64,000 nucleotides of DNA from Mya arenaria (taxonomy: Eukaryota; Mollusca; Bivalvia; Myida; Myidae). The translations under genes and the position numbers were made by a program. The stretch lies in the NCBI RefSeq assembly GCF_026914265.1, contig NC_069135.1, positions 36,279,756 through 36,343,755 of the forward strand, written 5' to 3'. Shown here in pieces: positions 47,093 through 58,599 of this stretch. The notes beneath the pieces were generated by a model. The model searched no databases and was not told the origin of the DNA. It worked only from the letters and a program-made list of their open reading frames with translations. Numbering within the stretch: the stretch's first letter is position 1; every line of letters starts with the position of its first letter.

Positions 47093-47440
47093 CGGTCTTT
47101 CTGTGATAGGACAGCTTTCAGACCGCAATAGTCAAGCTGCTTTACTTCCCAATGCAAATTAAACACAACACTACACCCTAATACCGGCAATAGGACAATA
47201 AGAAACTAAACGATCGTTTGGAACGCCTTCGTTGACATGATGATAAGCATACCATTTGGTAGTTTTTGCATATGGTATATTAAATTGAAGGGGTTCTAAA
47301 ATATATCAATGATTAGTAAATATTAGAAAACATCATTGCCGAAACACTCGAGAATTACCAAATTACTACCAATCTTATTACGGAGAATATGCTATACTAA
47401 GCAGTACAGCTGTATCCTCACAAAATAATAATAATAGCAG
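47093..47440. other. About 350-bp insertion unique to copy B
   Basis: Copy A joins GTCACAACGG to TTAATATCTTAACATAT directly at about 1420. Copy B has extra sequence between the same points. No TIR or coding signal is obvious. A deletion in copy A is equally possible. Confidence 0.6.
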
Positions 47441-47502
47441 ATGGTTAATACCTTAACATATGTCCAGCTTTTTATTTAACTGGCACTTCCTTGCACTTCC
47501 AG

Positions 47503-47553
47503 TTGGCGATGTGATCGCCGGGGTTCCCTCCTGCACGATGCCAGACGAAAAAG
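47503..47553 (+). CDS. Shortened galaxin exon (copy B)
   Basis: The same acceptor and first codons as 1477 (GDVIAGVPSCTMPD). The sequence then diverges exactly after GAC and offers a phase-1 GT (AAAAAG|GTTCAAG). Splicing there would join MPDEK in frame to VWA exon 1 at 47635. The donor is weak, so this may be a dead exon. The galaxin repeat of copy A is gone. Confidence 0.5.
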
Positions 47554-47634
47554 GTTCAAGTTTGCATGTTTATATATATGGTTTATTATTCATAGCACAC
47601 ATATCTAACTGCTGTGTTCCATTTATGCCTTCAG

Positions 47635-47760
47635 CTTGTGCATCTCCGCTGGTTGATATGGTGTTCGTCCTGGACTCGTCAGAGAGCGTCAGAGCCGACA
47701 ACTTTACAAAGGTCAAGCAGTTTGTAGCTGATCTTGTTATCAACCCGAACGCAGAGATGG
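47635..47760 (+). CDS. VWA-domain exon 1 with MIDAS motif (copy B)
   Basis: A 126-nt exon, acceptor TATGCCTTCAG, donor ATGG|GTGAAT, phase 1 at both ends. It encodes CASPLVDMVFVLDSSESV then NFTKVKQFVADLVINPNAEMG. The DxSxS metal-ion-dependent adhesion site (LDSSES) is present, as expected of the first strand of a VWA domain. The incoming phase fits both the galaxin exon of copy A and the short exon at 47503. No equivalent exists in copy A. Confidence 0.85.
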
Positions 47761-47841
47761 GTGAATTGTGCTCATTTGTGTACATAAATATTGCTTGTTA
47801 GGCAACACATTTGTTAAAAAAATGGACGAATGGAAGCGTAA

Positions 47842-48146
47842 TGCACCAGTCAATTTTAACCACGGCCCCCAGGGCCGGGGTTTAGCCGGGACTTTGACTT
47901 TCGGTCCAACCAATGCAAGGTAAAATCTCCACCCTGCGGTTCACAAACTGTTGTTAAACTCCCCGCTAACTGCCCCCGCAACCGGGGACAACCTAAGAAA
48001 AGGCAATTCCACGCTATTTTCAGCGCGAAAACAAAGCCACCGCATTCATTTGGCACTGCGGGGATACCTGGAAGGTAAAAACACGGCCCATTTTCCCCAA
48101 TATCCCCGGACCTGGGGTGGGGGCATGGTAACAATTGACTGGTGCA
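47842..48146. mobile_element. MITE, TGCACC...GGTGCA family
   Basis: A 305-bp element with ends TGCACCAGTCAATTTTAACC and the complement of GGTAACAATTGACTGGTGCA. Relative of 7306-7618. It starts 82 bp after VWA exon 1. Confidence 0.87.
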
Positions 48147-48904
48147 TAAATATATACGTCATTGAAATACGACATGTTTTCCTGTTAATTCCTCGAAGTG
48201 AAACAGAAAAATGTCTAGTTAATTTGCTTTTTAGTTTGCTCACGCTTAAGACATATTGATTAGAATACCCATAACTCATTAACTTACGAACTTGTTTATA
48301 CTCACGAGGACATTGCATGAAGGTATTGTCAACAACGGTTTTACTTTCAAAACCAAAAGACGACAGAGGCTGAACCGTACATATATTGTGTTGATTTCGG
48401 TTAACTTTAATGTTAATAATATTGATGATTAATTAATCGTAATAGCATAGCGACTTCACAAGAACATCTTAACATATACATATATAACTCTACATTTAAT
48501 GCTAATTCTTATCGGGATATCCTGATCGGTCCTTAAATGAACAAAATACTTTCAGTAATGATGTCAACGATCAGAGTTTTTGTGTTTGTAATTTTGAAGA
48601 GAAAAAAGTGAATATCGGTGTCTACCGTTGAAAAAAAACAAATCGACAACGTCCATCAGCGTCTTCGGCGCTTTTCATTTTTACGGCATTACGTATACGC
48701 AGTCATTCTTAATGCTTCCTTAAATTCTATGATTCGTTTAAGTGCTTTAAACGTTAAATATTGTATTTTTTGCATGACGCATGCATGTCTTGTTTAGTGC
48801 TTCCTTGGTTCGGGGTGGTGGGGGGGGGGTGGTACTTTGTCTGAGTCTCAGGGGCATGACGCATGAATGTCTTGTTTGGTTGATCCTTGATTCGATTGGT
48901 GTAC

Positions 48905-49116
48905 AAGCTTTTTTTTACTCGCACTCGGGCCCTGCCCTTTCTACGAGCTACCCTGGTTCTTTAACGTGCACCAGTGTACAGCACTATCACACGCGACCCC
49001 AAATTAACGTCCCTCCCGGAAGAGGATTAGTATTTTCAGTGGTGTGGCGGGGAATCGAACCTGCGAGCCCTTGATTGACAGCCAAGTGTGTAACCACTTG
49101 ACCACGGATCCGCCAC
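48905..49116 (-). mobile_element. tRNA-derived SINE (minus strand)
   Basis: The same family as 7870-8150: minus-strand head GGCGGATCCGTGGTCAAGTG and B box GCAGGTTCGATTCC. The body includes the complement of CTTTAACGTGCACCAGT. Confidence 0.75.
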
Positions 49117-49149
49117 AACTATCTTTATTCTCACCGACTCTCTCGTATT

Positions 49150-49320
49150 GGTTGCCCGGTGAGCGCAGTGGGAAGCGCACTTGCTTCTCACCTCGGTGAC
49201 CCGGGTTTGATTCCCGACCTTGGCGCATGTGAGTTTGGTTTGTGGTCACCAAGCCGGACAAGTGGGTTTTCTCCGGTTTCCTCCACAATACAAGACCACA
49301 CTCTCGCGTTAAATCGTACC
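49150..49320 (+). mobile_element. tRNA-derived SINE (plus strand)
   Basis: The head is GCCCGGTGAGCGCAGTGGGA with B box GGGTTTGATTCC. The body has GGACAAGTGGGTTTTCTCCG and ACAAGACCACACTCTCGCG. A headless relative lies at about 50385-50535. Confidence 0.78.
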
Positions 49321-49410
49321 AACGAGAGTGATTAGTATAAAGTTGTAATAACTTGTTTTTACAATCGTTGTATAATAAATATGTTTAAACTTAGACTCTC
49401 TCCTACACAG

Positions 49411-49563
49411 GTCCCAATGGGGTGCAGGTAGGCGTTACTTCCTACAATTACTTTTCGTTTCCCAGTTCAAAATGAACAAATACGAGTACAAGAAATCGCT
49501 TGAGGAAGCCATCAATGCCATCACCTATGTACCCGGGAGTACCAATACCGCTCTTGCCATAAA
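49411..49563 (+). pseudogene. VWA-domain exon 2, frameshifted (copy B)
   Basis: Acceptor CTCCTACACAG, donor ATAAA|GTAAGT. Entering in phase 1 from exon 1 gives PNGVQVGVTSYNYFSFP and then a stop at 49472-49474. The VWA sequence resumes in another frame as FKMNKYEYKKSLEEAINAI then YVPGSTNTALAIK. The exon is 153 nt, but phase 1 in and phase 2 out requires a length of the form 3n+1 (154), so one base is missing around 49465-49472. Confidence 0.85.
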
Positions 49564-49576
49564 GTAAGTATGTAAC

Positions 49577-49920
49577 CTTTAAATCTGCTCTCTCAGTGAT
49601 TAAACGGTTTGACAATTTTTTTGGAACAAGCCAATTCATGCAAAAATGCATGGAAACTGGTGCTATAATACTACTGACAAAACAAATAGATTGCAGCTTC
49701 CCATATTTCAGTTGAAAAATGATGTTTTAACCATTTTCTTAAAGAGGTAGTAACGCTTTTAGCCATAAATCTTTAATTTTCCAACGGGAACATGAAAGAC
49801 AAAAAACAGCAGTCTTTTATCACTGTTTTTCAAGTATTTATGCATATATTGGCTCATTCTATATCAAAAATGAAAATAAAAGTTGTTCAAATGTTCAATA
49901 TGTGAGAGTGCAGCTTTAGA
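49577..49920. mobile_element. MITE, CTTTAAATCTGCTCTCTCA / GAGTGCAGCTTTAG TIR
   Basis: About 343 bp with imperfect inverted ends related to the 5410-5640 element. It begins 14 bp after VWA exon 2, directly behind its donor. Confidence 0.8.
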
Positions 49921-50153
49921 GTCGAAATTAAACATATTGACCTCCTTATTGCATACAATGAGCGTTAATCAGGCAGTGCCAACGCTGCCGCTGATACCAA
50001 GTGAACTTACGGGTTAAACTTGACAATTGTTTATGGACCTGATTTAGTCTACACTTACGAAATGAAATCTGCATATCAATATAAGAACGCAAGCTCTCTT
50101 TTGGTGCTTTCTAGATGTTTCAGTAACTTGTTTCATGAGAACAGGTAGTCTAT

Positions 50154-50358
50154 AGTCGAACCCCGTTGGCTCGAACTCGGTAGGCTCGAATTTCGTTGGC
50201 TCGAACTCAGTAGGCTCGAAATCCTCGTTGGCTCGAACTAGATGTTAAGGACCGTTTTCTTTTTACTGAAGGTAAATATTTCCTTTAGGCTCGAATTTTC
50301 CGAGGCTCGGGGTATTTTTTCGCCGGTACCTGGTATTTCGAGCCAATGGAGTTCGACT
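50154..50358. mobile_element. MITE, AGTCGAACCCCGTTGGCTCG family
   Basis: A 205-bp element. The left end AGTCGAACCCCGTTGGCTCG and the complement of CGAGCCAATGGAGTTCGACT form the TIR. Internal GGCTCGAA words repeat several times. Confidence 0.8.
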
Positions 50359-50538
50359 CTACTCTCTATTTTCAACGTGTCATGACCTCGAGTTTCGGCC
50401 TGTGCGTATCTGAGTTTGGTTGATGGTAACAAAGTCGGAAAAGTGGGGTTCGTCCGTAAACTTCATTTTCATAGAAGACCACACCCTCGCCTAACATCGT
50501 GCTAACAGGCGTTGTTCATATAACCTTGCAATAATAAC

Positions 50539-50700
50539 CAGTGTGTGTGTATACCACGTGATCAATTACGTCATCAGGCGTGTACCTCATTGTACGCAAA
50601 TATGCAGTTGCGTAATGAAATTTGGACAAGTTTGAAGTTTGGTCATACCTAATTCCCCGAATTCACCGAATTTGAAATTAAAACCGAACGGGGTTAGGGT
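50539..50700. mobile_element. Truncated CAGTGTGTGT-family element at the exon 4 break
   Basis: The left terminus CAGTGTGTGTGTATACCACG matches the element at 21874. Homology is lost well before a right terminus. It ends where the surviving part of VWA exon 4 begins. Confidence 0.6.
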
Positions 50701-50702
50701 TT

Positions 50703-50779
50703 GAAGATCTGGATAGGGATGAGCTGGTACAGATCGCCTTCACCCCGACCAAGGCGAATCTATTTGAGGTTGGAAGCTT
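50703..50779 (+). pseudogene. VWA exon 4 remnant, 5' lost, cut by a LINE (copy B)
   Basis: Encodes EDLDRDELVQIAFTPTKAN then FEVGS, matching 7684-7757 of copy A. Its first codons (VIGVAIGEK) and splice acceptor are replaced by unrelated sequence. Its 3' side is separated from the downstream match (GACCTTGGCGACATAGAGTC at 55138) by the LINE. It cannot be a working exon. Confidence 0.85.
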
Positions 50780-51099
50780 GAAAGTTTTCTGTTGACTGCT
50801 ACCGAAATGGCGTACTTTATAAACATAGTGATATTCTACGCTTTTTTAATAGATTTTAACTCACATTTTAACTATAAGAATATCAACAACTTTGCTTGAG
50901 ATGCATCTTTTACAAACCAAGTCGATGCTACACTGAGACCTTCACTTCTCTCCATGAAATGGCGATCAGACCTCATCAAGGGAGTGGGTGGGTTAAACGT
51001 CAAATGGCGCCTCCCAGGAAGAAATGACTGCTCGTCCAAATACCAAGTAACATTGATACTATAACTTAGTGGAGACGTTGCTCTCAACCCTGGACCCAT

Positions 51100-51360
51100 C
51101 CCTACAAACAGCCTGTGTAATGTGTGTGACAGACTTGTGTATAAAAAACACCAGGTTTTACTCTGTGGTATATGTAAACAATGGACATATAAAAAATGTT
51201 CAAACTTATCTGGAAGTTTATATAAACAATACAAATTGTCAGTTGCTGTTCAACCTTTCAACTGCAAACCTTGCATGAAATTTTCAATGACTCCTAATAT
51301 CAAAACCTCAACTCTACATCCAGATGGTTCAACTAACAAAATAACACTCATTTACCAGTG
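51100..51360 (+). pseudogene. LINE ORF1 remnant with PHD-type zinc finger
   Basis: LCNVCDRLV, then LLCGICKQWTYKKCSNL, then FNCKPC gives a Cys pattern like the PHD fingers of CR1/L2-type ORF1 proteins. The His is replaced by Tyr. The frame begins just after GDVALNPGP-like sequence at about 51072-51099, a common mollusc LINE motif in this place. Confidence 0.7.
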
Positions 51361-51639
51361 ATTCAAAATATTTCTTTTCAGTACAATGCCATCCATAAGA
51401 GCAATTTGAATAATCCACCTGGTGATACCACCCAGCAAAACATTCCAAATATATATTAACACCTATCTGTACTAGTTTCAGATGATTTTTCCAACATTTC
51501 GGACATAATCTGATGCCTTGACGGACAGCTTCAATTCTCCAGACCAAAGCATATGCAACAACAACCTGTCATCTTCGGACGCTTTGGACACTTCATATAC
51601 CAGCTCAGTGAACTTTTATGAAGAACTTAAAAGTTTGAG

Positions 51640-52240
51640 AAAAGGTAATCGCAAGCGACCTCTAATTGGACATTTAAATATCAACAGTCTGAAAAATAAA
51701 TTTTCTGAAAGTTAGATGTATCTTTTAATAATAATTTATATACTTTTAAAGGTTTAAAAATGGAAAGAAAGGACAGAAAATGGTTTGGTGGGGGAATATT
51801 AGTATACATAAGAGATGATCTCCCTTTTAGAAGAAGAACTGATTATGAATGTGAACATTTAGAATCTATGTGTTTTGAACTATTGGAAAATGGGGTATTT
51901 TAGCACTGTATAAGCTCCCTACTACAAAAGACACCATATTTTTAGAAGATATTTCAATTTCACTTGATAAAATGTTAATAAACTATGACCATATATTAGT
52001 TATTGGAGATCTGAATTTTGATCTGAATAAGCCAGCTAAATGTAAACCAATTTCACAAATCTGTGACACTTACAACCTTAAAAATGTTGTCAATGGTTCA
52101 ACATGCTATACAAAAGTTGCTGAGCCTTCTAGATGTTATTCTTACCAATCACTCAAATCTGCTTTGCAATACCATGAAGTTTGACTCTGGTTTAAGTGAC
52201 TGTCACAATTTTATTGCTTCAACTTTAAAGGAACAATGCA
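51640..52240 (+). pseudogene. LINE AP-endonuclease domain, broken
   Basis: Pieces in three frames: IGHLNINSLKNKF (N-terminal strand), GGILVYIRDDL, VIGDLNFDLNK (catalytic GDxN) and SGLSDCHNFIA (SDH-like box). The order and spacing are right for the APE endonuclease of non-LTR elements. An internal deletion removes sequence near 51715. Confidence 0.82.
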
Positions 52241-52453
52241 ATCATGTAAAAACAAAATATGTAATTTTTAGATCATATAAACACTTAAATCCTGTTTCTT
52301 TTAATGCAGATTTGAATAGAGTACCCTTCCATGTGGCACATGTTTTTAATGACATTGATGACATTTACTGGGCCAGTGAATTGTTAATGAAAATTGTAGT
52401 TAATGAACATGCTCCTCTAAAACAAACTAAGGTAAAAAAAAAAACAACCTTTC

Positions 52454-54420
52454 ATGAATGGAGATCTGAGACATGCTATTTTTAAAAAGAAACAAATTAG
52501 AAATTATTTTTTCAAATGTAAAAATAATTTTAACTGGAATGCTTATAGAAGACAACGAAATCTAGTAACAAACCTTAAAAGAAAGTCTATGCAGGTATAT
52601 TTCAAAGAAAGGTGTGGGCCTGGACCAAAATCAAAGCACTTTTGGCCTACTATCAAACCCTTTTTATCAAATAAAAATGTTCAAAAATCAGAGGCCAAAG
52701 AAATATTGAATGAAAATAACACTCTCATATATGATCCAAAATCTGTTTGTAATAATCTGAATGATTTTTATGTCGATATAGCAAACAATATTGGTATTAA
52801 CAGTTCTGTTATTGTAGACAATACTCACCCCAGCATAGAAGCTATCATAAGAGAAAATCCAAATGTTAATGTTTTTGATTTTAAACCAGACAACAAACAT
52901 GTTCATAAACTGTTAAGCACTTTTGACTCTAAGAAAGCCATGGATAATGTGGATAATCTCCCACCAAGGGTTATAAAAGCAGGTGCAGATTCACTGACAG
53001 AACCCCTTACAAATATTGTCAACACATCTTTTGCAACAGGAAACTTCACAAATGCTCTCATACTTGCTCAAGTTAGACCCTTATTTAAAAAAGAAGACCC
53101 ATTCCAAAAGAAAAACTAAAGACCTGTCAGTATTCTCCGTACTATATCCAAAGTTTTCGAGCAGTCGGTTGGTGAACAACTCTGTTTTCATTTTGAAAAT
53201 ATTTTTCATAATTTTTTATCAGCTTTTAGAGGAAATTTTGGTTGCCAAACTACTCTACTCCGATTAATGGAGGATTGGAAGAGGGCCCTGGACAACCATG
53301 GGTATGTAGCGGCTATACTATTGGACCTGTCCAAGGTCTTCGACTGCCTCCCCTACGATCTTATTGTCCTAAAACTTAAAGCCTATGGGCTCTCCGAAAA
53401 AGCTGCCAACCTCATGCATAATTATTTGACTAACCGCAAACAAAGAGTAAAACTGGGCGATTTTCATAGTGAGTGGATGGATATATCAAAAGGCGTACCA
53501 CAGGGATCGATCTTGGGACAGTTGATTTTCAATATTTTTATCAATGATATATTTTATTTCATTCATCAAGCCAAAGTTTACAACTATGCTGACGACAATA
53601 CTTTATCTCACTGTGATTCCAACATCAACAACCTAAAACAAGTTCTTGAATATGAAAGTGCTATCCCAATTAAGTGGTTTGAAGATAATCTAATGCAAGC
53701 AAATCCTGATAAATGTCAATCAATATGTATCGGAAAGCTCACATTAAGTAAAATAGATTCCTTCAGAATTGAAAACTCAGAAATACCATGTGAAGAAAGT
53801 GTTAAACTCTTAGAAGTATAAATTGATTCACTGTTAAACTTTGATGCTCATGTTGCAACTATTTGTAAGAAATCAGCCCGGCAAATAAATGTCTTGTCAA
53901 GATTGTCTAAATATCTCACACAAGATACAAAATTACTTATCTACACATGTTTTGTCCGTTCCAATTTTAACTACTGCCCTTTAGTATGGCTTTCTTCTGT
54001 AATCAACAAAACACTGAACGACTAGAAAAATTGCAATATAGAGCTCTGAAACTAGTCTTTAATGATTATACATCGTGTTATAAACAGTGTTTAGAAAGAG
54101 TAAATATGCCAACCCTTCATATAAGCAGGCTAAGACAAATCGCTGTTGAAGTTTTCAAATGCTTACACAAGTTATCTCCCATTTACATACAAGAACTTGT
54201 CTCTGTTAAATCTAAACATTACTCTTTCAGACATAAAAACATGCTCGACATACCACGTGTAAATACAGTTACTTATGGTAAGAAAAGCTTTCGTTTTGAG
54301 GCCACCCAAGTATGGAACAGTCTGCCAAACGAATTACGCACAGCTACTGATTTCAAAGAGTTTAAGAGACTGATCCATACTTGGAGTGGCAGCAAATGTG
54401 AATGCTCTATGTGTGTATAG
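52454..54420 (+). pseudogene. LINE reverse transcriptase and C-terminal region, broken
   Basis: RT motifs: LLDLSKVFDCLPYDL (block A), KGVPQGSILGQLIFNIFIND (block B), YNYADDNTL (catalytic YADD), IKWFEDNLMQANPDKCQ. The C-terminal part has LQYRALKLVFNDY and YNSLPNELR-like sequence (VWNSLPNELRTATDF). Stops or shifts lie near 53119, 53250 and 53821. Confidence 0.9.
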
Positions 54421-55264
54421 TTTAACCGCTTTTCTGCTTGTTAGCTTTACTAACCACTGCTTGCTCTTGTTTAACAAATGTATAGCTGTAGATGAAATGT
54501 GTCTAAGTTGCTTCATGCATGAGTCTGGTTTTATTCCTATGCTTGAAGTGAATGCTAATCAGTTCACCACAGGTCTGACCGTGGTGATAATAGGATCTTT
54601 TATACCCATTTTTTTATCTATGCATTGTAATGCGTGAATTTTTTTCAGTGTCTTATTTTCTTTTCGTCTTATATATTTTTTAGAAAACGATTAGCGTTCA
54701 CCTCCAGCATCTTATTTGTGTATATAGTAAAAATCTGTCCTATATGTTGAATTGCTTTGTAATAGCCGCTAACAACTATCTTATCACTTAAATATGTATT
54801 GCTGTTTGAATTACATGTTTTGTGTCTTACTGTTGCTTTTATTTAAATTTCACTTAATGCATTGGACCAGTATTAAAAACATAAATATGTTTTATCTTGT
54901 AACTTTTGATGTATCTGGTATTATTTTTATGTAATGAAGCCTATAATCTCATTATAACCTATGTTTTAACATTTTAATTAACATATGATATTATGATCTT
55001 GAATATTTTCAGGTCTTTTGTTTGTCTGTTATTGGATAATCTATTATGTCGGAAAATAGCTATCAGCTAGTGTTGTTTATGTTTATCATAACCGACTTTA
55101 AATAAAGATTATCTTATCTTATCTTATCTTATTCATCGACCTTGGCGACATAGAGTCTTCTCTGTATACTTCCATCTGCTTCGGTATGTCTTTAGTATAT
55201 AAATGTAAACGTACGTTTCGATGTAGAGCTGGGCCTACATTGTGTGTGTGTGTAAGCTTATTTA

Positions 55265-55535
55265 TACTCGCACTCGGGACTGGAGTGCTCGGATACGATT
55301 GTAAGTTATTTTAGGGGTTTAGAGCATTTTGCACAGACAGAATGAAACCCTGGTAAGAGCTACCTTGGATCTTTAACGTGCACAAGTACATAGCATTGCA
55401 CACGGGACCCCCATTCATCGTCCTTCCCGGAAGACGATTAGTATTATTAATGATGCAGCGGGGAATCGAACCTGCGATCCTTGGATTGAGAGCCAAGTGT
55501 GTTACCACTAGACCGCGAATCCGCTATAGAGCTGG
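55265..55535 (-). mobile_element. tRNA-derived SINE (copy B counterpart of 7870-8150)
   Basis: Nearly identical to 7870-8150 in sequence and orientation, so it was present before the segmental duplication. Confidence 0.8.
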
Positions 55536-56060
55536 ACCAGTATTCAATATTGATTTTATCCATATCCTTAGATGTGCCTCAGTGATTCCATCAGCCTATT
55601 TTTAAGCTAAATATAAAGGCCAATCAAAAAAAAAAATAGTTTCTAATCTTAAATTTAAGTTCAATCTAAGTTCAATATGGCCGCTGATGTGGAATGAATT
55701 ATTTCGAGGGGCTCCTCTTTAAATCTGCCTCGGTAGGTTACAGTCCATGATGAATGCGAAAAATTTGAGGGCAGAGTCCTGCCATTTTGGCCATTTTGTT
55801 GTCAGAGAGATATATTTGTTTCAAAACAAAACTCTTTCAACATATTTGTATTATTAGTTTACATGAAGTACTTTCATCTTTATTGTCTTAATATATCGAA
55901 TATCAACGCATCATTTCATAATTTATTTTACGATATGTTGTCGAAATACATTGACGAACTAACATATTCCCATAAGAATACGAAAGCCGTTCATTGTTAA
56001 ATGGTATTAAGGTTGGTATATACATTACTTATTTGACATGTAACTTGTTCACACTTGCAG
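55536..56060. other. Intron sequence shared with copy A
   Basis: Aligns with 8150-8664 with few differences. No coding signal of its own. Confidence 0.8.
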
Positions 56061-56132
56061 ACGCCCCAAGAAAATACGTCGTACCGCCAACAACAACTTC
56101 AACAACAACTACTACTACAACACCCCCGGCAA
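56061..56132 (+). CDS. Thr-rich linker exon (copy B)
   Basis: 72 nt with the same phases as 8665-8736. It encodes APRKYVVPPTTTSTTTTTTP and PA. The donor is A|GTAATA, with one base changed from copy A but still usable. It is the only exon of the VWA segment that looks intact in both copies. The galaxin exons expected after it lie beyond the window. Confidence 0.78.
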
Positions 56133-57775
56133 GTAATACCACAAAAATAAATCATTCCTTATAAATTGTCAGTTTTAAATAAGTGATTAAAGGCCTGGTT
56201 TAAGGAATGTTTTGCATGAAAATTCCCTGCTGTGCATCTCCTGTTATTTGCACTGGTGTAACTGTAGGGGGGCATTTGGGGTCCATTTCTGCTCTAAAAC
56301 TTCCAAATCTGCACAGCAGGATACTCAGATCGGAGATCTGATAAGAGGGATCAAGGCAAGCAGATTCACATCAATAAACAGAGGTTGTGTACTGTACACA
56401 GTTTCTTTTATTTTTGGTGGGGGGGGGGGGGTCACTTCTAGAAGGTTTAAACTAGGCCTTAAACAGTCACCATCCGTATTTTATGGCTCCCAAATAAGAT
56501 TTACCACAATTAATAATATTGTTTTAATATCCCAAAAAGGATGAATAAATGTCGAAAACAATGGTTCTTATGAAGGATACCGAGTTTAATTCGAAAGAAA
56601 TGAGCATAAACCACGGTATTTCTACCTTATGAGACTAAAGTGTATCACGTTAAATTTTATAGCATTCACAAATCATTTAATATTTTTGTGCTTTCTGCTA
56701 TTAAATACACGGTTACAATCTTATTATCAGTAATTAAGTAGTTAAAGGTCTATCAGTCAAAGTTGATGTTTGTTATACATGTGCTGATTTTGAATAATAG
56801 TATCACTTTAAATATCTCCAAACATTCTGAACTACATTGATTGTGCTAAGTAAATTTAAAAAAAAAGATATTTGTGAAATTGCTTTCGACAAATAATGTT
56901 CCAGGACCAGAGAAATATTAATGTATGATGGTTTTAAATATAGATAAATAAAAGATAAGATTATATCAAATAAGATAAGTTTTATTAAGATAAAGGTTAA
57001 GTAAGGTGTTTTAAAGATGCACTATTACTCCCAAATATGATTAACCACAATTAATACAACTGTTTAAATATACCAGAAACGATGAATAAAACAATGGTTC
57101 GTATGATGGATACCGAGTTTTAATTTGAAAGAAATGTGCAGAAAACCAGGTTTTTCTACCTTAGGCCACTAATTTTATATAAATTGGTTTACAAAACCCG
57201 CCGGTCTAATTTTCAAAATTGTACAAGAAAAATAAAGAATGAATTTCACTTTTTTTTCAAAATTATTTTCCCGACCGTATTAATTTTGGTGCGAAACGAA
57301 AGAAAACGAACAGATAAGAGTACGAATGCAGCAGATCTCGACTGGTTTGTTGTTCGCCAATTTATAGTGATAGCATGTGAGCCAGTCAACTGTCGTGGCA
57401 GCGCCGTTGACAATGGCGGAATTGGCGATGGCGATATCGGGCTTTCTTTGTAAGAAATATTTTATTTAAATATGCATGAGTTGTTAAAATAACAAAAGCA
57501 ATCAACATTGGCAAATTTAACAGCCGACATAAACAATAACTGTCACGTGATTGATGTTTTCCCGCGCCAATTTAGGTAATGAAAGTATTGTTGTTTATAG
57601 ATAAAAAAACAAAAGTGTCAGCGGTTGCCATCGATTTAGTAGACGCACGTATGTGAACGTATGTATAGGAGGGATTTTTAATCCGCCAATATGCTTAAAA
57701 TAGATTTACTGATAAGCACAGGCAATAGCAACTGTAACATGTAGTACAAACTTTGTACGCACTGGAAAAAAACAC
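56133..57775. other. Intron sequence shared with copy A, repeat-rich
   Basis: Counterpart of 8737-10320, with a G-run at 56420 and CTACCTTATGAG-family repeats. About 390 bp of copy A (9800-10190) are missing near 57650. No gene. Confidence 0.65.
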
Positions 57776-58599
57776 ACAAAAAAACCCGGCTTTCCTAGGT
57801 TTTATTGTTTATTCAGATGAATGTTGTTTTCGAGTGACAGAGGTAAAGAGGCAAAAATTTATTGACCACGGGGAATTTGTCTTATCCAAACGTGTAATCT
57901 CTTTTCTTGATCTCAAAAACTAAGTGGTAAGGCTTTTTATTTCATGTTAGCAGTTCCGGCTGCAAGACTGTTTATCCGTGAAAAGAATGCGACGATATCA
58001 AGGGGTATGAGAGAGGGTCAGATTCATGTATCTGGTACCTAGCGGGAAGAACTAGAATACTGGCGATTTTTTGATAATTAGAAAGGGAATGTTGTCTGGA
58101 AACCTAAACGACATCTTAACATTAAGATTTATACAGATGCGTCAATATATAAAAATATATGCCTTAAATAGGACTGATTCAATGCTTTCTAATTGGTGGA
58201 ACAATATTTTGGCAGTTAAAATGGCCATACTATAGATATTCTGTCTCTAGACTCAAACTGTATGCTGGATAAAAGTAGATGCGCATTGCGTCATTTTACC
58301 CCGTGCCCTACTCCATATTCCGCAGGAGTAAATATTATGTGAGCACAAGTTATCAGCTCATCTGGGAATTGCTACGTGTTTCCTCCATTTGTGTTTCTTT
58401 TTGCAACTTTGAGATTTCTAACTAAAAGCACGCTCACGTGTTTGCTGATTTTGCCATTAAGTGATGTTACACCTTATTGGTTCCAGAAAATGATACAATT
58501 TGTCAAAGACGCTTTTCATTTGGGTAAAAAGGTGATACAGGCGTTATACAGATTCCATTAAATTCAAGAATTGTGCCAGGTTTGTTAGGTTAGTGAAAG

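Larger units (their letters stand above)
50780..55137 (+). mobile_element. CR1/Jockey-like LINE, 4.36 kb, decayed
   Basis: Plus-strand order: PHD-finger ORF1 remnant, APE-type endonuclease, reverse transcriptase with YADD. A 3' tail of TTATC repeats takes the place of poly(A). The empty site is copy A 7757-7763. No clear target-site duplication survives. Stops and frameshifts occur in every domain, so the copy is immobile. Placement in the Jockey superfamily rests on the PHD finger, endonuclease type and RT motifs; the exact clade is uncertain. Confidence 0.9.
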
